A stretch of 64,000 nucleotides of DNA from Fontisphaera persica (GCF_024832785.1 NZ_CP116615.1:2914001-2978000); one strand, 5' to 3'; numbered from the stretch's first letter, positions 46,523-55,837 are shown. The notes: a model not told the origin generated them from the sequence alone. A program made the numbers and translations.

Positions 46523-46870
46523 TCAGGCTTCCGGGCCGTGCCATTTCAATTCCGCCCGCCGCTCTTTGGGCACCAGCCGAAACAACTCGGCGATAAGCTG
46601 GCGGTGATAATCGTAGTTGCGGCAGAGGGCCGGGCTGGCTTCGCTGAGGTAGGTCCGGGCATGGTGATTCAGAAACCAGAGGTCGTTGTCGGTAAAATCC
46701 TCGTCGAGAATGGAATTGGGCAGGGTGTGCAACAACTGCGCTTCCAGCAGCGCCGAGCGGTCTTTGAGCCGCGCCCAGCCGCCCTGGGCCAGCGTGTCCC
46801 GGATATAAGGGAGTCCCCAGCGCAGCATTTCTTTGTAGATTTCCTGTTTCCGGCTCACGCGGTGGAGCAT
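46523..46870 (-). CDS. Small conserved-looking protein of unknown function
   Basis: The product is 115 aa, soluble and helical, rich in aromatic and charged residues (EMLRWGLPYIRDTL; NDLWFLNHHARTYL). It has no motif I recognise. Its stop codon provides part of the ribosome binding site of the membrane-protein gene that follows 12 bp later, so the two form a two-gene unit. It may be a cytoplasmic partner of that protein. It diverges from the SDR gene. Confidence 0.7.
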   Translation of the reverse strand: MLHRVSRKQEIYKEMLRWGLPYIRDTLAQGGWARLKDRSALLEAQLLHTLPNSILDEDFTDNDLWFLNHHARTYLSEASPALCRNYDYHRQLIAELFRLVPKERRAELKWHGPEA

Positions 46871-46961
46871 AACCCGCCGCGGGCCGGCCGGAAAGCGGCA
46901 AATCAGAAACCCCCGCCGCGAGGTTGAGCGGCACGGGGCTTTGTGGTTGAATCAGCGCCCT

Positions 46962-47720
46962 ATGGAAAGCATTTCACTGGCGGGCAGGACGGCGGTCATC
47001 ACGGGCGCAAGCAAAGGGCTGGGCAAGGCGATGGCGCTGGCACTGGGGCGGGCCGGGGCGCGGCTGGCGCTGGTTTCCCGCGATACCCGTTTGCTGGAAC
47101 AAACGGCCACGGAGGCCCGCGCCCTGGGGGCGGAGGCCCGCGTGTATGTGGCCGATATTACGCAGGAAGAGGCGGTCAACGCTTTGGGACGCCAACTGGC
47201 TGCCGACTTTGGGAAGGTGCAAATCCTGATCAATAATGCGGGCGTCAATGTGCGCAAGAACGTCACCGACTTCACGCTGGCCGAGTGGCGGCTGGTGTTG
47301 GACACCAACCTGACCGGCGTTTTTTTGATGTGCCGCGCCGTGGTGCCGTTGATGACGGGCCAGGGGTGGGGCCGCATCTTGAACATGACCTCCATCATGA
47401 GCCATGTGGCGCTGGCCGGGCGCTCGGCCTACGCGGCCAGCAAGGCGGGGCTGCTGGGCTTTACCAAAGCCCTGGCGCTGGAGCTGGCGCCGGAGGGCAT
47501 CACGGTCAACGGCATCAGCCCCGGCCCGTTTGCCACGGAGATGAACCGTCCCCTGCTGACCAATCCGGAACTGAGCCAGTTTTTCCTGAGTCGCATTCCA
47601 CTCGGGCAATGGGGCCAGGTGGAGGACATTGGGGCGCTGGCGGTGTTTCTGTGCTCAGAGCACGCCCGCTTCATCACCGGCGCGGATATTTTGGTGGACG
47701 GCGGCTGGACGGCCCAATGA
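46962..47720 (+). CDS. Short-chain dehydrogenase/reductase (classical SDR)
   Basis: The product is 252 aa from the ATG just before ESISLAGRTAVITG; the frame extends 7 codons upstream without family sequence. Rossmann motif TGASKGLGKA, NNAGV, and the catalytic Ser-Tyr-Lys set (SIMSHVALAGRSAYAASKAG) are all present. The ending FITGADILVDGGWT is typical of 3-oxoacyl-ACP reductase/gluconate-5-dehydrogenase-like SDRs. The substrate cannot be told from the sequence; FabG-like or sugar-acid oxidoreductase activity are the likely options. Confidence 0.88.
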   Translation: MESISLAGRTAVITGASKGLGKAMALALGRAGARLALVSRDTRLLEQTATEARALGAEARVYVADITQEEAVNALGRQLAADFGKVQILINNAGVNVRKNVTDFTLAEWRLVLDTNLTGVFLMCRAVVPLMTGQGWGRILNMTSIMSHVALAGRSAYAASKAGLLGFTKALALELAPEGITVNGISPGPFATEMNRPLLTNPELSQFFLSRIPLGQWGQVEDIGALAVFLCSEHARFITGADILVDGGWTAQ

Positions 47721-47732
47721 GGGCAACGCAAT

Positions 47733-48545
47733 TCAAAATGACTGACCGGCAAAGAAGCGTTTCTCCCATTTTTCCAGGTCTTTTTTGACCTTGTCCACCT
47801 TCACGTTGGCGGGAAGGAAATAAGCGGTCCAGGCAGGACGTTGCGGCATTTTGTCAATGGCATCGTAGAGGGCCTTGATGCCTTCCACTCCCAGGCCGGC
47901 ATCCAGTGCGTTGCGCGCGCCCCACTTGAGCGATTCCTCCCATTCGGCGGGGGTCAGAAAATTGTTGATGGGCAGGGTCTTGCCCTGAGCGTCCTCAAGC
48001 TTGCTCTTATACTTTTTGTAGTGCCCCAGGTAGTGATGCGTCAATTCAATGGCCACCACCATGCCCACCATCTGATTGAAATTACTTTTTTGCTCATTGA
48101 GCATGTCATCCGTCCAGTAACGTTTGTCCTTGAAATTCGGCAGCTCACGCAGCTCCTTTTCGCCGGTTTCCTGGGCCAGGGAAACAATGTATTTCTGGAA
48201 ATACCCCTTTTCGATGCGGTCAATGGCGCGCGCATGGGCGACATAATTCATCAAATCAATGAATCCCGCCGAAATAAACACCGCCCGCATGGGTTCGGGT
48301 TCGTCGTCGTATTCCACCAGCTTGATGCTGGGCATCATGTCCGTCTCCAGGAAGATGGGCTGTTTATGAATAATTTTCTGGTATTTCTTGTCGAGGGATT
48401 TGTGCAGGTCCGCCCCCAGCGACATGATAACCGCGTAGCCGGTGCGATAGGTAATGCCATCCGGGCTGCCGGGCTGGGCCAGAAGAGCCACGCCGCCCAC
48501 GCCCAAAGCCAAAATCACCATCCAGGCCGTCCATTGAGCTTTCAT
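47733..48545 (-). CDS. Secreted protein of unknown function with HHYLGH motif
   Basis: The product is 270 aa with a signal peptide (residues 1-23, ILALGVGGVALLAQ). The body is helical and charged. AIELTHHYLGHYKKY near residue 170 recalls a metal site of peptidases, but the canonical HExxH order is absent, so no protease call is made. The Asn/Asp/Lys-rich middle (NEQKSNFNQMVGMVVA) and ending are unfamiliar. It converges on the SDR gene, leaving a 12-bp gap. Probably periplasmic. Confidence 0.7.
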   Translation of the reverse strand: MKAQWTAWMVILALGVGGVALLAQPGSPDGITYRTGYAVIMSLGADLHKSLDKKYQKIIHKQPIFLETDMMPSIKLVEYDDEPEPMRAVFISAGFIDLMNYVAHARAIDRIEKGYFQKYIVSLAQETGEKELRELPNFKDKRYWTDDMLNEQKSNFNQMVGMVVAIELTHHYLGHYKKYKSKLEDAQGKTLPINNFLTPAEWEESLKWGARNALDAGLGVEGIKALYDAIDKMPQRPAWTAYFLPANVKVDKVKKDLEKWEKRFFAGQSF

Positions 48546-48686
48546 AAGAATAATTTACCATAGCAGCATTGAAGCGAAATGCCAACTGGGCCCACGGCCC
48601 GGCCATTGCCCCCGGGCGCGGCGGCAGCGCGATTTCCCCCAACCAAAGATTGAAGCGCGGCCCGGCTCTTGGCAAACTGACCGCTT

Positions 48687-49862
48687 ATGGGTCACGCGCT
48701 GCGTGAATGGATAGAAAAAGTTGAGACCTACGTCCTGGAGGTCATCGTCGGCGAACGACGGGGTGGATGGACGCCGGTCTTGCGTGGCCTTTTATATGGC
48801 TTGAGCCGGGTGTTTGGCGTGGCGGTGCGCCTGCGGCGGTGGCTCTACAACATGCGCATCCTGCGCGACACCACGCTGGGGGTGCAGGTGATTGCCATTG
48901 GCAACCTCTCGGTGGGCGGCACGGGCAAGACGCCCGTGGTGGAGCGCTTTGCGCGGGAGCTGCGCGATTTGGGGCGCAACGTGGCCATCTTGTCCCGCGG
49001 GTATCGCTCGCGGCCGCCGCCCCTGCGCCAGCGTTTGCTCAATAAAGTGTTGTTGCGCGAAGACCAAACCCCGCCGCGGGTGGTCTCGGACGGAAAAAAT
49101 CTGCTCCTCGATTCGGAAACCGCCGGGGATGAGCCTTACATGCTGGCCTCCAATTTGCGTGATGTGGTGGTGCTGGTGGATAAAGACCGCGTGAAGGCCG
49201 GCCGCTACGCCATTGAGAAGTTTGGGTGTGACACGCTGCTGCTGGACGACGGCTTTCAATACTGGGATTTGCGGGGCCGCCGGCATGATGTGGTGCTGGT
49301 GGACTGTCAGCAGCCCTTCGGCAACGGGCACCTGTTGCCGCGGGGCACCCTGCGCGAGCCGCCCAGCCATCTGGCGCGGGCGAGCACCATTTTCATCACC
49401 AAGAGCGACGGCAACACGGCTGACTTGCGGGCACACATTGCCCGGTTCAACCCGCACGCGCCCATCATCGAGTGCGTGCATCATCCGCTGTATTTTGAGG
49501 ATGTCTTCACCGGCGAGCGGTGCGGTCTGGAGTTAATCAAGGGCCGCAAAATCGCCGCGCTCAGCGGCATTGCCCAGCCGGAAAGCTTTGAGGCCGGGCT
49601 GGCGCGGTTGGGCGGGCTGCTGGTGTATGCCAAGCGTTTCGCGGACCATCACCGCTTTACGCAGCAGGAAGTGCTCAACGTGATCAACCGCAGCAAAAAG
49701 CGCCAGGCGGAAATGATCATCACCACGCAAAAGGATGCGGTGCGTTTTCCCAAATTGGACCGCCGGGACCTGCCCATTTATTTCATGCGGGTGGAAATCA
49801 AGATTATCGCCGGCGCCAAGGACTTTAACGATTACGTGCGCCGGATTTGTTTCCTGCGCTAA
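48687..49862 (+). CDS. lpxK: Tetraacyldisaccharide 4'-kinase
   Basis: LpxK phosphorylates the 4' position of the lipid A disaccharide precursor at the inner membrane. The product is 391 aa, slightly longer than E. coli LpxK (about 330), with an N-terminal membrane-associated region and the Walker A motif VIAIGNLSVGGTGKTP. Further family motifs are ILSRGYRSR, SDGKNLLLDSETAGDEPYML and LLLDDGFQYWDLRG. It is the first gene of a run lpxK-lpxL-waaF, with lpxL 8 bp downstream, so LPS synthesis is implied. The start is an ATG 24 bp past a gene-free stretch. Confidence 0.93.
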   Translation: MGHALREWIEKVETYVLEVIVGERRGGWTPVLRGLLYGLSRVFGVAVRLRRWLYNMRILRDTTLGVQVIAIGNLSVGGTGKTPVVERFARELRDLGRNVAILSRGYRSRPPPLRQRLLNKVLLREDQTPPRVVSDGKNLLLDSETAGDEPYMLASNLRDVVVLVDKDRVKAGRYAIEKFGCDTLLLDDGFQYWDLRGRRHDVVLVDCQQPFGNGHLLPRGTLREPPSHLARASTIFITKSDGNTADLRAHIARFNPHAPIIECVHHPLYFEDVFTGERCGLELIKGRKIAALSGIAQPESFEAGLARLGGLLVYAKRFADHHRFTQQEVLNVINRSKKRQAEMIITTQKDAVRFPKLDRRDLPIYFMRVEIKIIAGAKDFNDYVRRICFLR

Positions 49863-49870
49863 ATTGACTT

Positions 49871-50788
49871 ATGGATTTTTGCCTGTACTGGCTGGCGCGT
49901 GCCGTGGTGGGCTTGCTGCAATCCCTGCCCCTGGGGTGGGTGGCCCGCCTGGGACGGGCGGGGGGCGGGCTGGTGTATCTGCTCGACGCCCGCCATCGGA
50001 AAATGGCGCAGCGCAACCTGGCCGCCGCTTTCCCGGAACTGCCCGAGGATGAAATCAGGCGGCTGGCCGCGGAAAATTTCCGGCGCATTGGTGAAAACTT
50101 CGCCTGCGCGGTCAAAACCGCCGCCATGCCGGACGAGGCGCTGGCGGCGCATCTGGAGTTTGGGGAGGTGGGGGAACTGCCCGCGGTTTTGCACCAGCAG
50201 CCGCGCTCGGTGGTGTTTGCCATTGGGCACTTTGGCAATTTTGAACTGTATGCCCGCGCGCGGCGGCTGCTGCCCGGCTGGCAGATGGCCACCACCTACC
50301 GCGCGCTCCGGCAGCCGCGATTGAATCAATTGCTGCAATCCCTGCGGGAGCGGACGGGCTGCCTGTATTTTGAACGGCGGACGGAGGGGGAGCTGCTGCG
50401 GCGCAAGTTGCAGCAGGAGCGTCTCATTTTGGGGCTGCTCAGCGATCAACACGGCGGGCGGCGCGGTTTGCGCCTGCCGTTTTTTGGCCGGGACGCCGCC
50501 ACCAATCCGGCCCCGGCCATTTTCGCGCTGCGGTATCGTCTGCCGTTGTTCACCGGCTATTGTTTCCGCATCGGCCCGGCCCGCTGGCGGCTGGAGGTGG
50601 GGGAGCAAATTCCCACCGTGGCCAACGGCAGGCCGCGCCCCGTGGAAGAAATCATGCGCGACGTCAACCGCGCTTTTGAGCAGGCCATTCGCCGCGACCC
50701 GGCCAACTGGTTCTGGGTGCACAACCGGTGGAAAACACCGGGCCGCGCCCCGGCGCCGGCCAAGGCAATGGCCAAGGCAGTCGAGTGA
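49871..50788 (+). CDS. Lipid A biosynthesis lauroyl/myristoyl-type acyltransferase (LpxL/HtrB family)
   Basis: The product is 305 aa with one N-terminal hydrophobic segment (FCLYWLARAVVGLLQSL). The catalytic HxxxxE motif is in VFAIGHFGNFELY. Further family sequence: ERTGCLYFERR and LLSDQHGGRRGLRLPFFG. The enzyme adds a secondary acyl chain to Kdo-lipid A at the inner membrane; which chain is not evident. It sits between lpxK and waaF, and its stop nearly abuts the next start. Confidence 0.9.
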   Translation: MDFCLYWLARAVVGLLQSLPLGWVARLGRAGGGLVYLLDARHRKMAQRNLAAAFPELPEDEIRRLAAENFRRIGENFACAVKTAAMPDEALAAHLEFGEVGELPAVLHQQPRSVVFAIGHFGNFELYARARRLLPGWQMATTYRALRQPRLNQLLQSLRERTGCLYFERRTEGELLRRKLQQERLILGLLSDQHGGRRGLRLPFFGRDAATNPAPAIFALRYRLPLFTGYCFRIGPARWRLEVGEQIPTVANGRPRPVEEIMRDVNRAFEQAIRRDPANWFWVHNRWKTPGRAPAPAKAMAKAVE

Positions 50789-50793
50789 AGGTT

Positions 50794-51903
50794 ATGCCGC
50801 CAATTGCCCAGGCATTTCAGAACGCCCGGCACATCCTGATTCGGGGCGTGAACTGGCTGGGGGACGCCGTCATGTCCACGCCGGCAGTGATGCGGCTGCG
50901 GGAGGCTTGTCCGCAAGCCAGCCTGACGCTCCTGTGCCATGAAAAGCTTGGGCCGCTCTGGCAGGGGCATCCGGCCGTCAACCAGGTGCTGACTTTTTCC
51001 TCGGAAGACAGCGCCTGGAAAGTGGGCCTGCGGCTGGCCCGCGAGAGGTTCGATGCCGCCGTGATTTTTCCCAACTCCCCCCGCTCGGCATTGCAGGTGT
51101 GGCTGGCGCGCGTGCCGGTGCGGGTGGGCATGGCCGCGCCGTGGCGCAACTGGATGCTGACCCATCCGCTGCCCCCACGCCCGGGACACGTGACCATGCG
51201 CAAACGCACGCCCGAGGAGATTCACCGACTGCAAGCCGCCGACAAACCACCAGGACCGCCACCGCCCCCCGCCGCCCATCACCTCTATCATTATCTGCAT
51301 ATTGTTGCCGCTGTAGGGGCTCGGGCGGAGCCACTGGCCCCCACGATTGCCGTGGCGCCGGAGGTGGAGCAACACATCCAAAACCGGCTGGGGACGTTGG
51401 CGGGGCCGCTGGTGGGATTATGCCCCGGCGCGGAGTATGGCCCCGCCAAACGATGGCCCAGGGAGCAGTTCATCGAGCTGGCCAAAGCCTTGCAAACGCG
51501 ATGGCAGGCCGAAATTATTCTGTTGGGCGGACATCATGATGCGCCCATCACCGGCGCGATTGCCAAAGCAGTGGGCGGCCGCTTGCGGGATTGGGCCGGG
51601 CAAACCTCGCTGGCGGAGCTGGCGGCCGTGCTGAAATTGTGCCGGGTGGTCGTGGCGAATGACAGCGGCCCGATGCACCTCGCCGCTGGCGTGGGCACGC
51701 CGGTGGTGGCGTTGTTTGGCAGCACGTCCCCTTATTTGACCGGCCCGGGTCTGCCGGGCGAGACCAGACACCAAGTGCTTTACCGCCAGGCGCCTTGCTC
51801 GCCCTGTTTCCTGCGCGAATGCCCGGCGGATTTCCGCTGCTTGAAGGAGTTGAGCGCACCGGAAGTCCTGCAAGCGGTCACGAAGGTTTTGGGGGGCGGT
51901 TAA
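50794..51903 (+). CDS. waaF: Lipopolysaccharide heptosyltransferase (WaaF/GT9 family)
   Basis: This GT9 enzyme adds heptose to the LPS inner core. The product is 369 aa from the ATG at 50794. A GTG at 50785 overlapping the lpxL stop (GTGA) would add three residues and is equally plausible. The N-terminal ILIRGVNWLGDAVMSTPAVM and the C-terminal LCPGAEYGPAKRWPREQFIELA and VANDSGPMHLAAGVGTPVVALFG are the hallmark GT9 motifs. The CSPCFLRECP stretch near the end is also usual. It is the third gene of the LPS run; nadA converges on it. Confidence 0.9.
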   Translation: MPPIAQAFQNARHILIRGVNWLGDAVMSTPAVMRLREACPQASLTLLCHEKLGPLWQGHPAVNQVLTFSSEDSAWKVGLRLARERFDAAVIFPNSPRSALQVWLARVPVRVGMAAPWRNWMLTHPLPPRPGHVTMRKRTPEEIHRLQAADKPPGPPPPPAAHHLYHYLHIVAAVGARAEPLAPTIAVAPEVEQHIQNRLGTLAGPLVGLCPGAEYGPAKRWPREQFIELAKALQTRWQAEIILLGGHHDAPITGAIAKAVGGRLRDWAGQTSLAELAAVLKLCRVVVANDSGPMHLAAGVGTPVVALFGSTSPYLTGPGLPGETRHQVLYRQAPCSPCFLRECPADFRCLKELSAPEVLQAVTKVLGGG

Positions 51904-51992
51904 TTCCCCTGCCCTCTCGCCCGCCGCTGGGACCTGGCAACCCACACATCAAAGCCTGCGGGCGGATTGCAGCAAGGGCGCCGCAGGGTGGG

Positions 51993-53006
51993 TCAGGGCA
52001 ATTGTTGCAGGGCGCCAGACGAAACCTGCAACATGCGCTCGATGGGCACGCGGGCGCGCTCGATGATTTCCCGGCTCAGCTCCACCCTGGGCTCAAGCTG
52101 CAACAGGCAGTCCAGCAGCTTTTCCAGGGTGTTGAGCTTCATGTATTTGCAATTGTTGCAGGCGCAACGTTCGGTGGGAGCTGCCACGAAAACCTTGTCC
52201 GGGCATTCCTTCTGCAAACGATGAATCATGCCTGGTTCCGTGGCCACGATAATGCACCGCGCCGGGGATTGCTTGCAATAGCTCACCATTTTTTCGGTGG
52301 AGCAAACCTCGTCGGCCAGCATGCGTACCGAGCGCGGGCATTCTGGATGGGCCACGATGGGGGCGTCGGGAAATTGTTGGCGAATGCGGACGAGCGCTGC
52401 GTGAGTCCATTCCACGTGCACGTAGCAGTTGCCCTTCCACAACGTCATGGGGCGGCCGGTTTTTTCCATGACCCACGCGCCCAGGTTTTCATCCGGCACA
52501 AACAGAATGTCGCGTTGCGGCGGGCAGGCCCGCACAATCTGCTCGGCGTTGCCACTGGTGCAAATCACGTCGCTGAGCGCCTTCACGGCCGCGCTGCAGT
52601 TGATGTAGGAAACGGTGTAGAAATTGGGGTTGGTGGCCTGCAACGCCTGCAATTTGTCCGCCGGGCAGCTTTCCTCGAGCGAGCAGCCAGCATCGCGGTC
52701 CGGCAGAATTACCAATTTGCCGGGGTTCAGGATTTTGGCCGTCTCGGCCATGAAATGTACGCCGCAAAAGACGATGATGTCGGCATTCGTCCGCGCCGCC
52801 TGCTGGGACAAGCCGAGGGAATCGCCCACAAAATCCGCCACGTCCTGAATTTCGGGCACCTGATAATTATGGGCCAGGATGACTGCCTTGAGCCGGCGCT
52901 TAAGGTCCAGGATTTCCCGGGACAAGGCGTCCAAATTGGCCGGCGGCGGCGGGGCGCAGGCGCGCACCCGCAGCTCGGGCGGCGTTATGGTGATGGCATC
53001 ACGCAT
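51993..53006 (-). CDS. nadA: Quinolinate synthase
   Basis: NadA condenses iminoaspartate with dihydroxyacetone phosphate to quinolinate, a step of NAD synthesis, using a [4Fe-4S] cluster. The 337-aa product shows VILAHNYQVPEIQDVADFVG, the Cys motifs IIVFCGVHFMAETA and ICTSGNAEQIVRACPP, and CACNNCKYMKLNTLEK with the likely third ligand. GCSLEESCPADK and HPECPRSVRMLAD are also family sequence. The start is an ATG just right of a GC-rich leader. No nadB/nadC lie next to it. Confidence 0.95.
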   Translation of the reverse strand: MRDAITITPPELRVRACAPPPPANLDALSREILDLKRRLKAVILAHNYQVPEIQDVADFVGDSLGLSQQAARTNADIIVFCGVHFMAETAKILNPGKLVILPDRDAGCSLEESCPADKLQALQATNPNFYTVSYINCSAAVKALSDVICTSGNAEQIVRACPPQRDILFVPDENLGAWVMEKTGRPMTLWKGNCYVHVEWTHAALVRIRQQFPDAPIVAHPECPRSVRMLADEVCSTEKMVSYCKQSPARCIIVATEPGMIHRLQKECPDKVFVAAPTERCACNNCKYMKLNTLEKLLDCLLQLEPRVELSREIIERARVPIERMLQVSSGALQQLP

Positions 53007-53107
53007 TCAAGAAAGCCTATCCCGGCTCCAGCCCATCGTCAACCGGGCGGACCGGGGCGTGACGAATGTCTTGGCAAACTAGAACAAGCGGCGCATCTTT
53101 GCTGCGC

Positions 53108-53662
53108 ATGAGCGTGGTGACCAAAAAAGGCGACGGCGGCCAGACGGCGTTGATGTATAATCGCTGCGTGCCCAAGAATCATCCCCGGGTGGAGGCCTAT
53201 GGCAGTGTGGATGAACTGAATGCCGCGCTGGGTCTGGCGCGCGCCACCGCAGCAGAAAGGTTCATCCAGGAAGTGTTGCTGGGGGTTCAGCAAGATTTAA
53301 TCGCCGTGATGGGTGAGTTGGCCACGCTGCCGGAGGACCTGGAGCGCTACCACGGGGAGGGGTACCCGCGCGTAACCCCGGAGATGACGGCGCGTCTGGA
53401 AGCGTGGGTGAAGCAAATTGAGGCCCAGAAGATTTCCTTCAAGGGGTGGGCCACCCCCGGCGCCAATCTCAACGCCGCCGCTCTGGACGTGGCCCGCACC
53501 GTCTGCCGCCGGGCGGAGCGCCGCGTCTGTGATTTGGCGGAGAGCCAGCAGCTCCCCAATGCGGAAATCCTGATTTTTCTCAACCGGCTGGGTGATTTAT
53601 TGTGGTTATTGGCGCGGTGGAATGAAACCCAGGCGGCCGCGGAAGGGCAAGCTATGGCATGA
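53108..53662 (+). CDS. Cob(I)alamin adenosyltransferase, PduO type
   Basis: The product is 184 aa from the ATG of MSVVTKKGDGG; the frame is open 14 codons upstream. It transfers the adenosyl group of ATP to cobalamin. Family motifs: TKKGDGGQTALMYN (ATP-binding N-terminus), VEAYGSVDELNAALGLA, the helical core RTVCRRAERRVCDLAE, and the ending FLNRLGDLLWLLARW. It forms the trimeric PduO fold. No other cobalamin gene is near. Confidence 0.9.
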   Translation: MSVVTKKGDGGQTALMYNRCVPKNHPRVEAYGSVDELNAALGLARATAAERFIQEVLLGVQQDLIAVMGELATLPEDLERYHGEGYPRVTPEMTARLEAWVKQIEAQKISFKGWATPGANLNAAALDVARTVCRRAERRVCDLAESQQLPNAEILIFLNRLGDLLWLLARWNETQAAAEGQAMA

Positions 53663-53664
53663 AA

Positions 53665-53814
53665 AGAACAGCGGGCACCGGTTTTCAGTGCCCGCTGCAA
53701 CCCAAACAACCAAACGCCTCCTTTGGACTTGCGTCCAATGCAGGTGCTCCGGTTTGCCGGAGGGTGACTGCTGGCGATATGGTGGGACTCGCTCAACAGT
53801 CTCCAAACACTTGG
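53665..53814 (-). ncRNA. Candidate structured RNA between convergent genes
   Basis: Between the stops of two convergent genes (53662 and 53967) several hairpins lie in a row: CCAA-ACAC-TTGG (53803-53814), an 8-bp arm pair 53766-53773/53794-53801, CTCCGG-TTTG-CCGGAG (53747-53762), TTGGAC-TTGC-GTCCAA (53723-53738) and a 9-bp stem at 53670-53696. On the minus strand the loops read CAAA and GCAA (GNRA) and the last stem is followed by GTTCTTTT, which suits a minus-strand transcript with a terminator. The structure is seen in the sequence; no known RNA family was recognised. Confidence 0.3.
53670..53696. terminator. Terminator-like hairpin after the PduO gene
   Basis: A perfect 9-bp stem AGCGGGCAC / GTGCCCGCT with a 9-nt loop lies just after the PduO stop. 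No T run follows on the plus strand; on the minus strand it is followed by GTTCTTTT. It could end the PduO transcript weakly or a minus-strand RNA. Confidence 0.45.
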
Positions 53815-53966
53815 ACGAATGGGAGTGGTTTCATGTTCAAGCAAAAAATGAAAAATAAATTGGGGACAAGCCGGCACGGCTGTTAGACCTTCCCTAAATT
53901 CGTCCGCCCAAGTTATTTACGCAAAGGACGATGGGCGTCAGCAAACCCTTCCCTCCCCCCGGAGAT

Positions 53967-54686
53967 TCATCCCCATTTTTCCACCTTCATCTGGCGTTTG
54001 TCGGCTTTTAATTCATTGAGCACCAAGGCTTTGAGGGCATCCACCATTTCATTGGAGCCGCAGGCGTAAAAGACGGTGTTGGGCAAATCAGTAATTTGTT
54101 CCTTAATCCAGTCGAGGGTGATGCGCCCGCGCCGGCCAGTCCAGGAGGGGTCTCCCTCGGGCACGCGGGTGCAGGTGACCAGAAAACGGAAGTGCGGATA
54201 AGCGGCCGCCAGGGCTTCAAAGTCTTTTTTGAAGATGATTTCGTCGGGCGTCTTGACGCTGTAAAGCACAGTAATGCGGGTGGTAAGCTGGCGCAGCCAG
54301 GCTTCGCGGACAAACCCCCGGAACGGCGTGACGCCGGAGCCGCCAGCCATGCAAAGCAGGTGTTTATCAGGCTCATACACCGGCAAGAAAACGCCGGTGG
54401 GCGGGAGCACCATGAGCCGGTTGCCCACCTCGGCCCAATCCACCAGGCGCGTGCCCATTTTGCCTTCGCGCTTGACGGTCACCTCGTAATAACCGCGGTC
54501 CAAAGCGCAGGAGGAGAGGCTGTAAGCGCGCTTGTAATGGGGGCTGTCCGGCCAATGGAGCGTGATGAACTGGCCGGTTTTGAAGTCCACGTCATAGCCT
54601 GCCGGCCACTTCAATCGCACAGACTTGACTTCTGGCGTTTCCTGGGTGACCGCCTCGACCACCATTTCCACAGCTTCACGTGCCAT
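53967..54686 (-). CDS. Ferredoxin/flavodoxin-NADP reductase-like oxidoreductase
   Basis: The product is 239 aa, a two-domain FNR-type flavoprotein. The FAD-binding motif is KRAYSLSSCALD, followed by YYEVTVKREGKMG. The NAD(P)-binding half has LLCMAGGSGVTPFRGFV and the C-terminal FYACGSNEMVDALKALV. There is no ferredoxin domain, so it needs a separate electron partner; the pathway is unknown. The start is the first in-frame ATG and the gene diverges from trpS. Confidence 0.87.
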   Translation of the reverse strand: MAREAVEMVVEAVTQETPEVKSVRLKWPAGYDVDFKTGQFITLHWPDSPHYKRAYSLSSCALDRGYYEVTVKREGKMGTRLVDWAEVGNRLMVLPPTGVFLPVYEPDKHLLCMAGGSGVTPFRGFVREAWLRQLTTRITVLYSVKTPDEIIFKKDFEALAAAYPHFRFLVTCTRVPEGDPSWTGRRGRITLDWIKEQITDLPNTVFYACGSNEMVDALKALVLNELKADKRQMKVEKWG

Positions 54687-54871
54687 AATTAAGTGGTTAA
54701 ACTAGCGCAGATGAGGCGCGGCCACAAATGGGAGAAACCCCCGCAGGGGGCCGGGGAGCCATAGCAGCACGGCCGGAGGGACTCAGGGGCGGCAGTGCCA
54801 GGCCAGACCGGGGGCCGTTTTCCTCCAAGTCACACTTGAAACCTGGCCCGGCGCCACTATTGTTTCCCCCC

Positions 54872-55837
54872 ATGCGGATACTTTCAGGCATACAACCGTC
54901 CGGCGCGCTGCATCTCGGCAATTACTACGGGATGATGAAGCCGGCCATTGAGTTGCAGGACAAAGGCCAGGCGTTTTATTTCATCGCCGATTACCACTCC
55001 ATGACCTCGCTCTTCGATGCGGAGGAGCGGCGGCGCAACACGATGGAAGTGGCGCTGGATTTTCTGGCCTGCGGGCTGGACCCGCAGAAGACGGTGTTTT
55101 TCAAGCAGTCGGACATACCCGAAGTCACCGAGCTGACCTGGCTGTTGCATACCGTGACGCCGATGGGGCTGCTGGAGCGTTGCCACAGCTACAAGGACAA
55201 AGTGGCCAAAGGCATCAGCTTCAACCACGGCCTGTTTGCCTACCCGGTGCTGATGGCGGCGGACATTCTCATTTACGATTCCAACCTGGTGCCCGTGGGC
55301 AAAGACCAGAAGCAACACCTGGAGGTCACCCGGGACATCGCCATCAAGTTCAATGAACTCTACGGCAAAACCTTCCTCCTGCCCGAGCCCATGATACGCG
55401 AGGAAACCGCCGTGGTGCCCGGCATTGATGGGGAGAAGATGAGCAAGAGCTACGGCAATGCCATCGAGATTTTCGGCGAGGAAAAAGTGCTGCGCCAGAA
55501 AATCATGAGCATCAAGATGGACAGCCGCTCGGTGTCCGAGCCTAAACCGGATGCCGACCAGAATCTGGCCATCCGGCTCATGAAACTGGTGGCGCCGCCC
55601 GAGGTGGCCCGTGATTACGAGGAACGCCTGCGGGCCGGCGGCCTGGGTTATGGGGAGCTGAAAAAGGCCCTGTTTGAACACTACTGGAATGCTTTTGCCC
55701 CCGCCCGCCAGCGCCGGGCCGAGCTGGTCAACAATCTGGATTACGTCCGCGAAGTCCTGCGTAAAGGCGCCGAGCGCGCCCGGGTCGAGGCCGCCAAAGT
55801 CCTGGCCCGCGCCAAGCACGCGGCCGGGCTGGATTAA
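54872..55837 (+). CDS. trpS: Tryptophan-tRNA ligase
   Basis: TrpS charges tRNA(Trp). The 321-aa product starts at the ATG of MRILSGIQPSGALHLGNY; an in-frame extension back to 54728 has no family sequence. The class I signature HIGH appears as HLGN and KMSKS as GEKMSKSYGNAIEIFG. Further family sequence: SHKDKVAKG-like SYKDKVAKGISFNHG and VGKDQKQHLEVTRDIA. Length and order are normal. Confidence 0.95.
   Translation: MRILSGIQPSGALHLGNYYGMMKPAIELQDKGQAFYFIADYHSMTSLFDAEERRRNTMEVALDFLACGLDPQKTVFFKQSDIPEVTELTWLLHTVTPMGLLERCHSYKDKVAKGISFNHGLFAYPVLMAADILIYDSNLVPVGKDQKQHLEVTRDIAIKFNELYGKTFLLPEPMIREETAVVPGIDGEKMSKSYGNAIEIFGEEKVLRQKIMSIKMDSRSVSEPKPDADQNLAIRLMKLVAPPEVARDYEERLRAGGLGYGELKKALFEHYWNAFAPARQRRAELVNNLDYVREVLRKGAERARVEAAKVLARAKHAAGLD

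Noticed and set aside
47733-48545. M48-type metalloprotease
   Set aside because: The HHYLGH stretch does not contain HExxH and no other zinc ligand pattern was seen.
53697-53840. c-di-GMP (GEMM) riboswitch
   Set aside because: A GGACGCAA-type stretch on the minus strand is suggestive, but the rest of the conserved core is missing and no gene lies downstream in the right direction.
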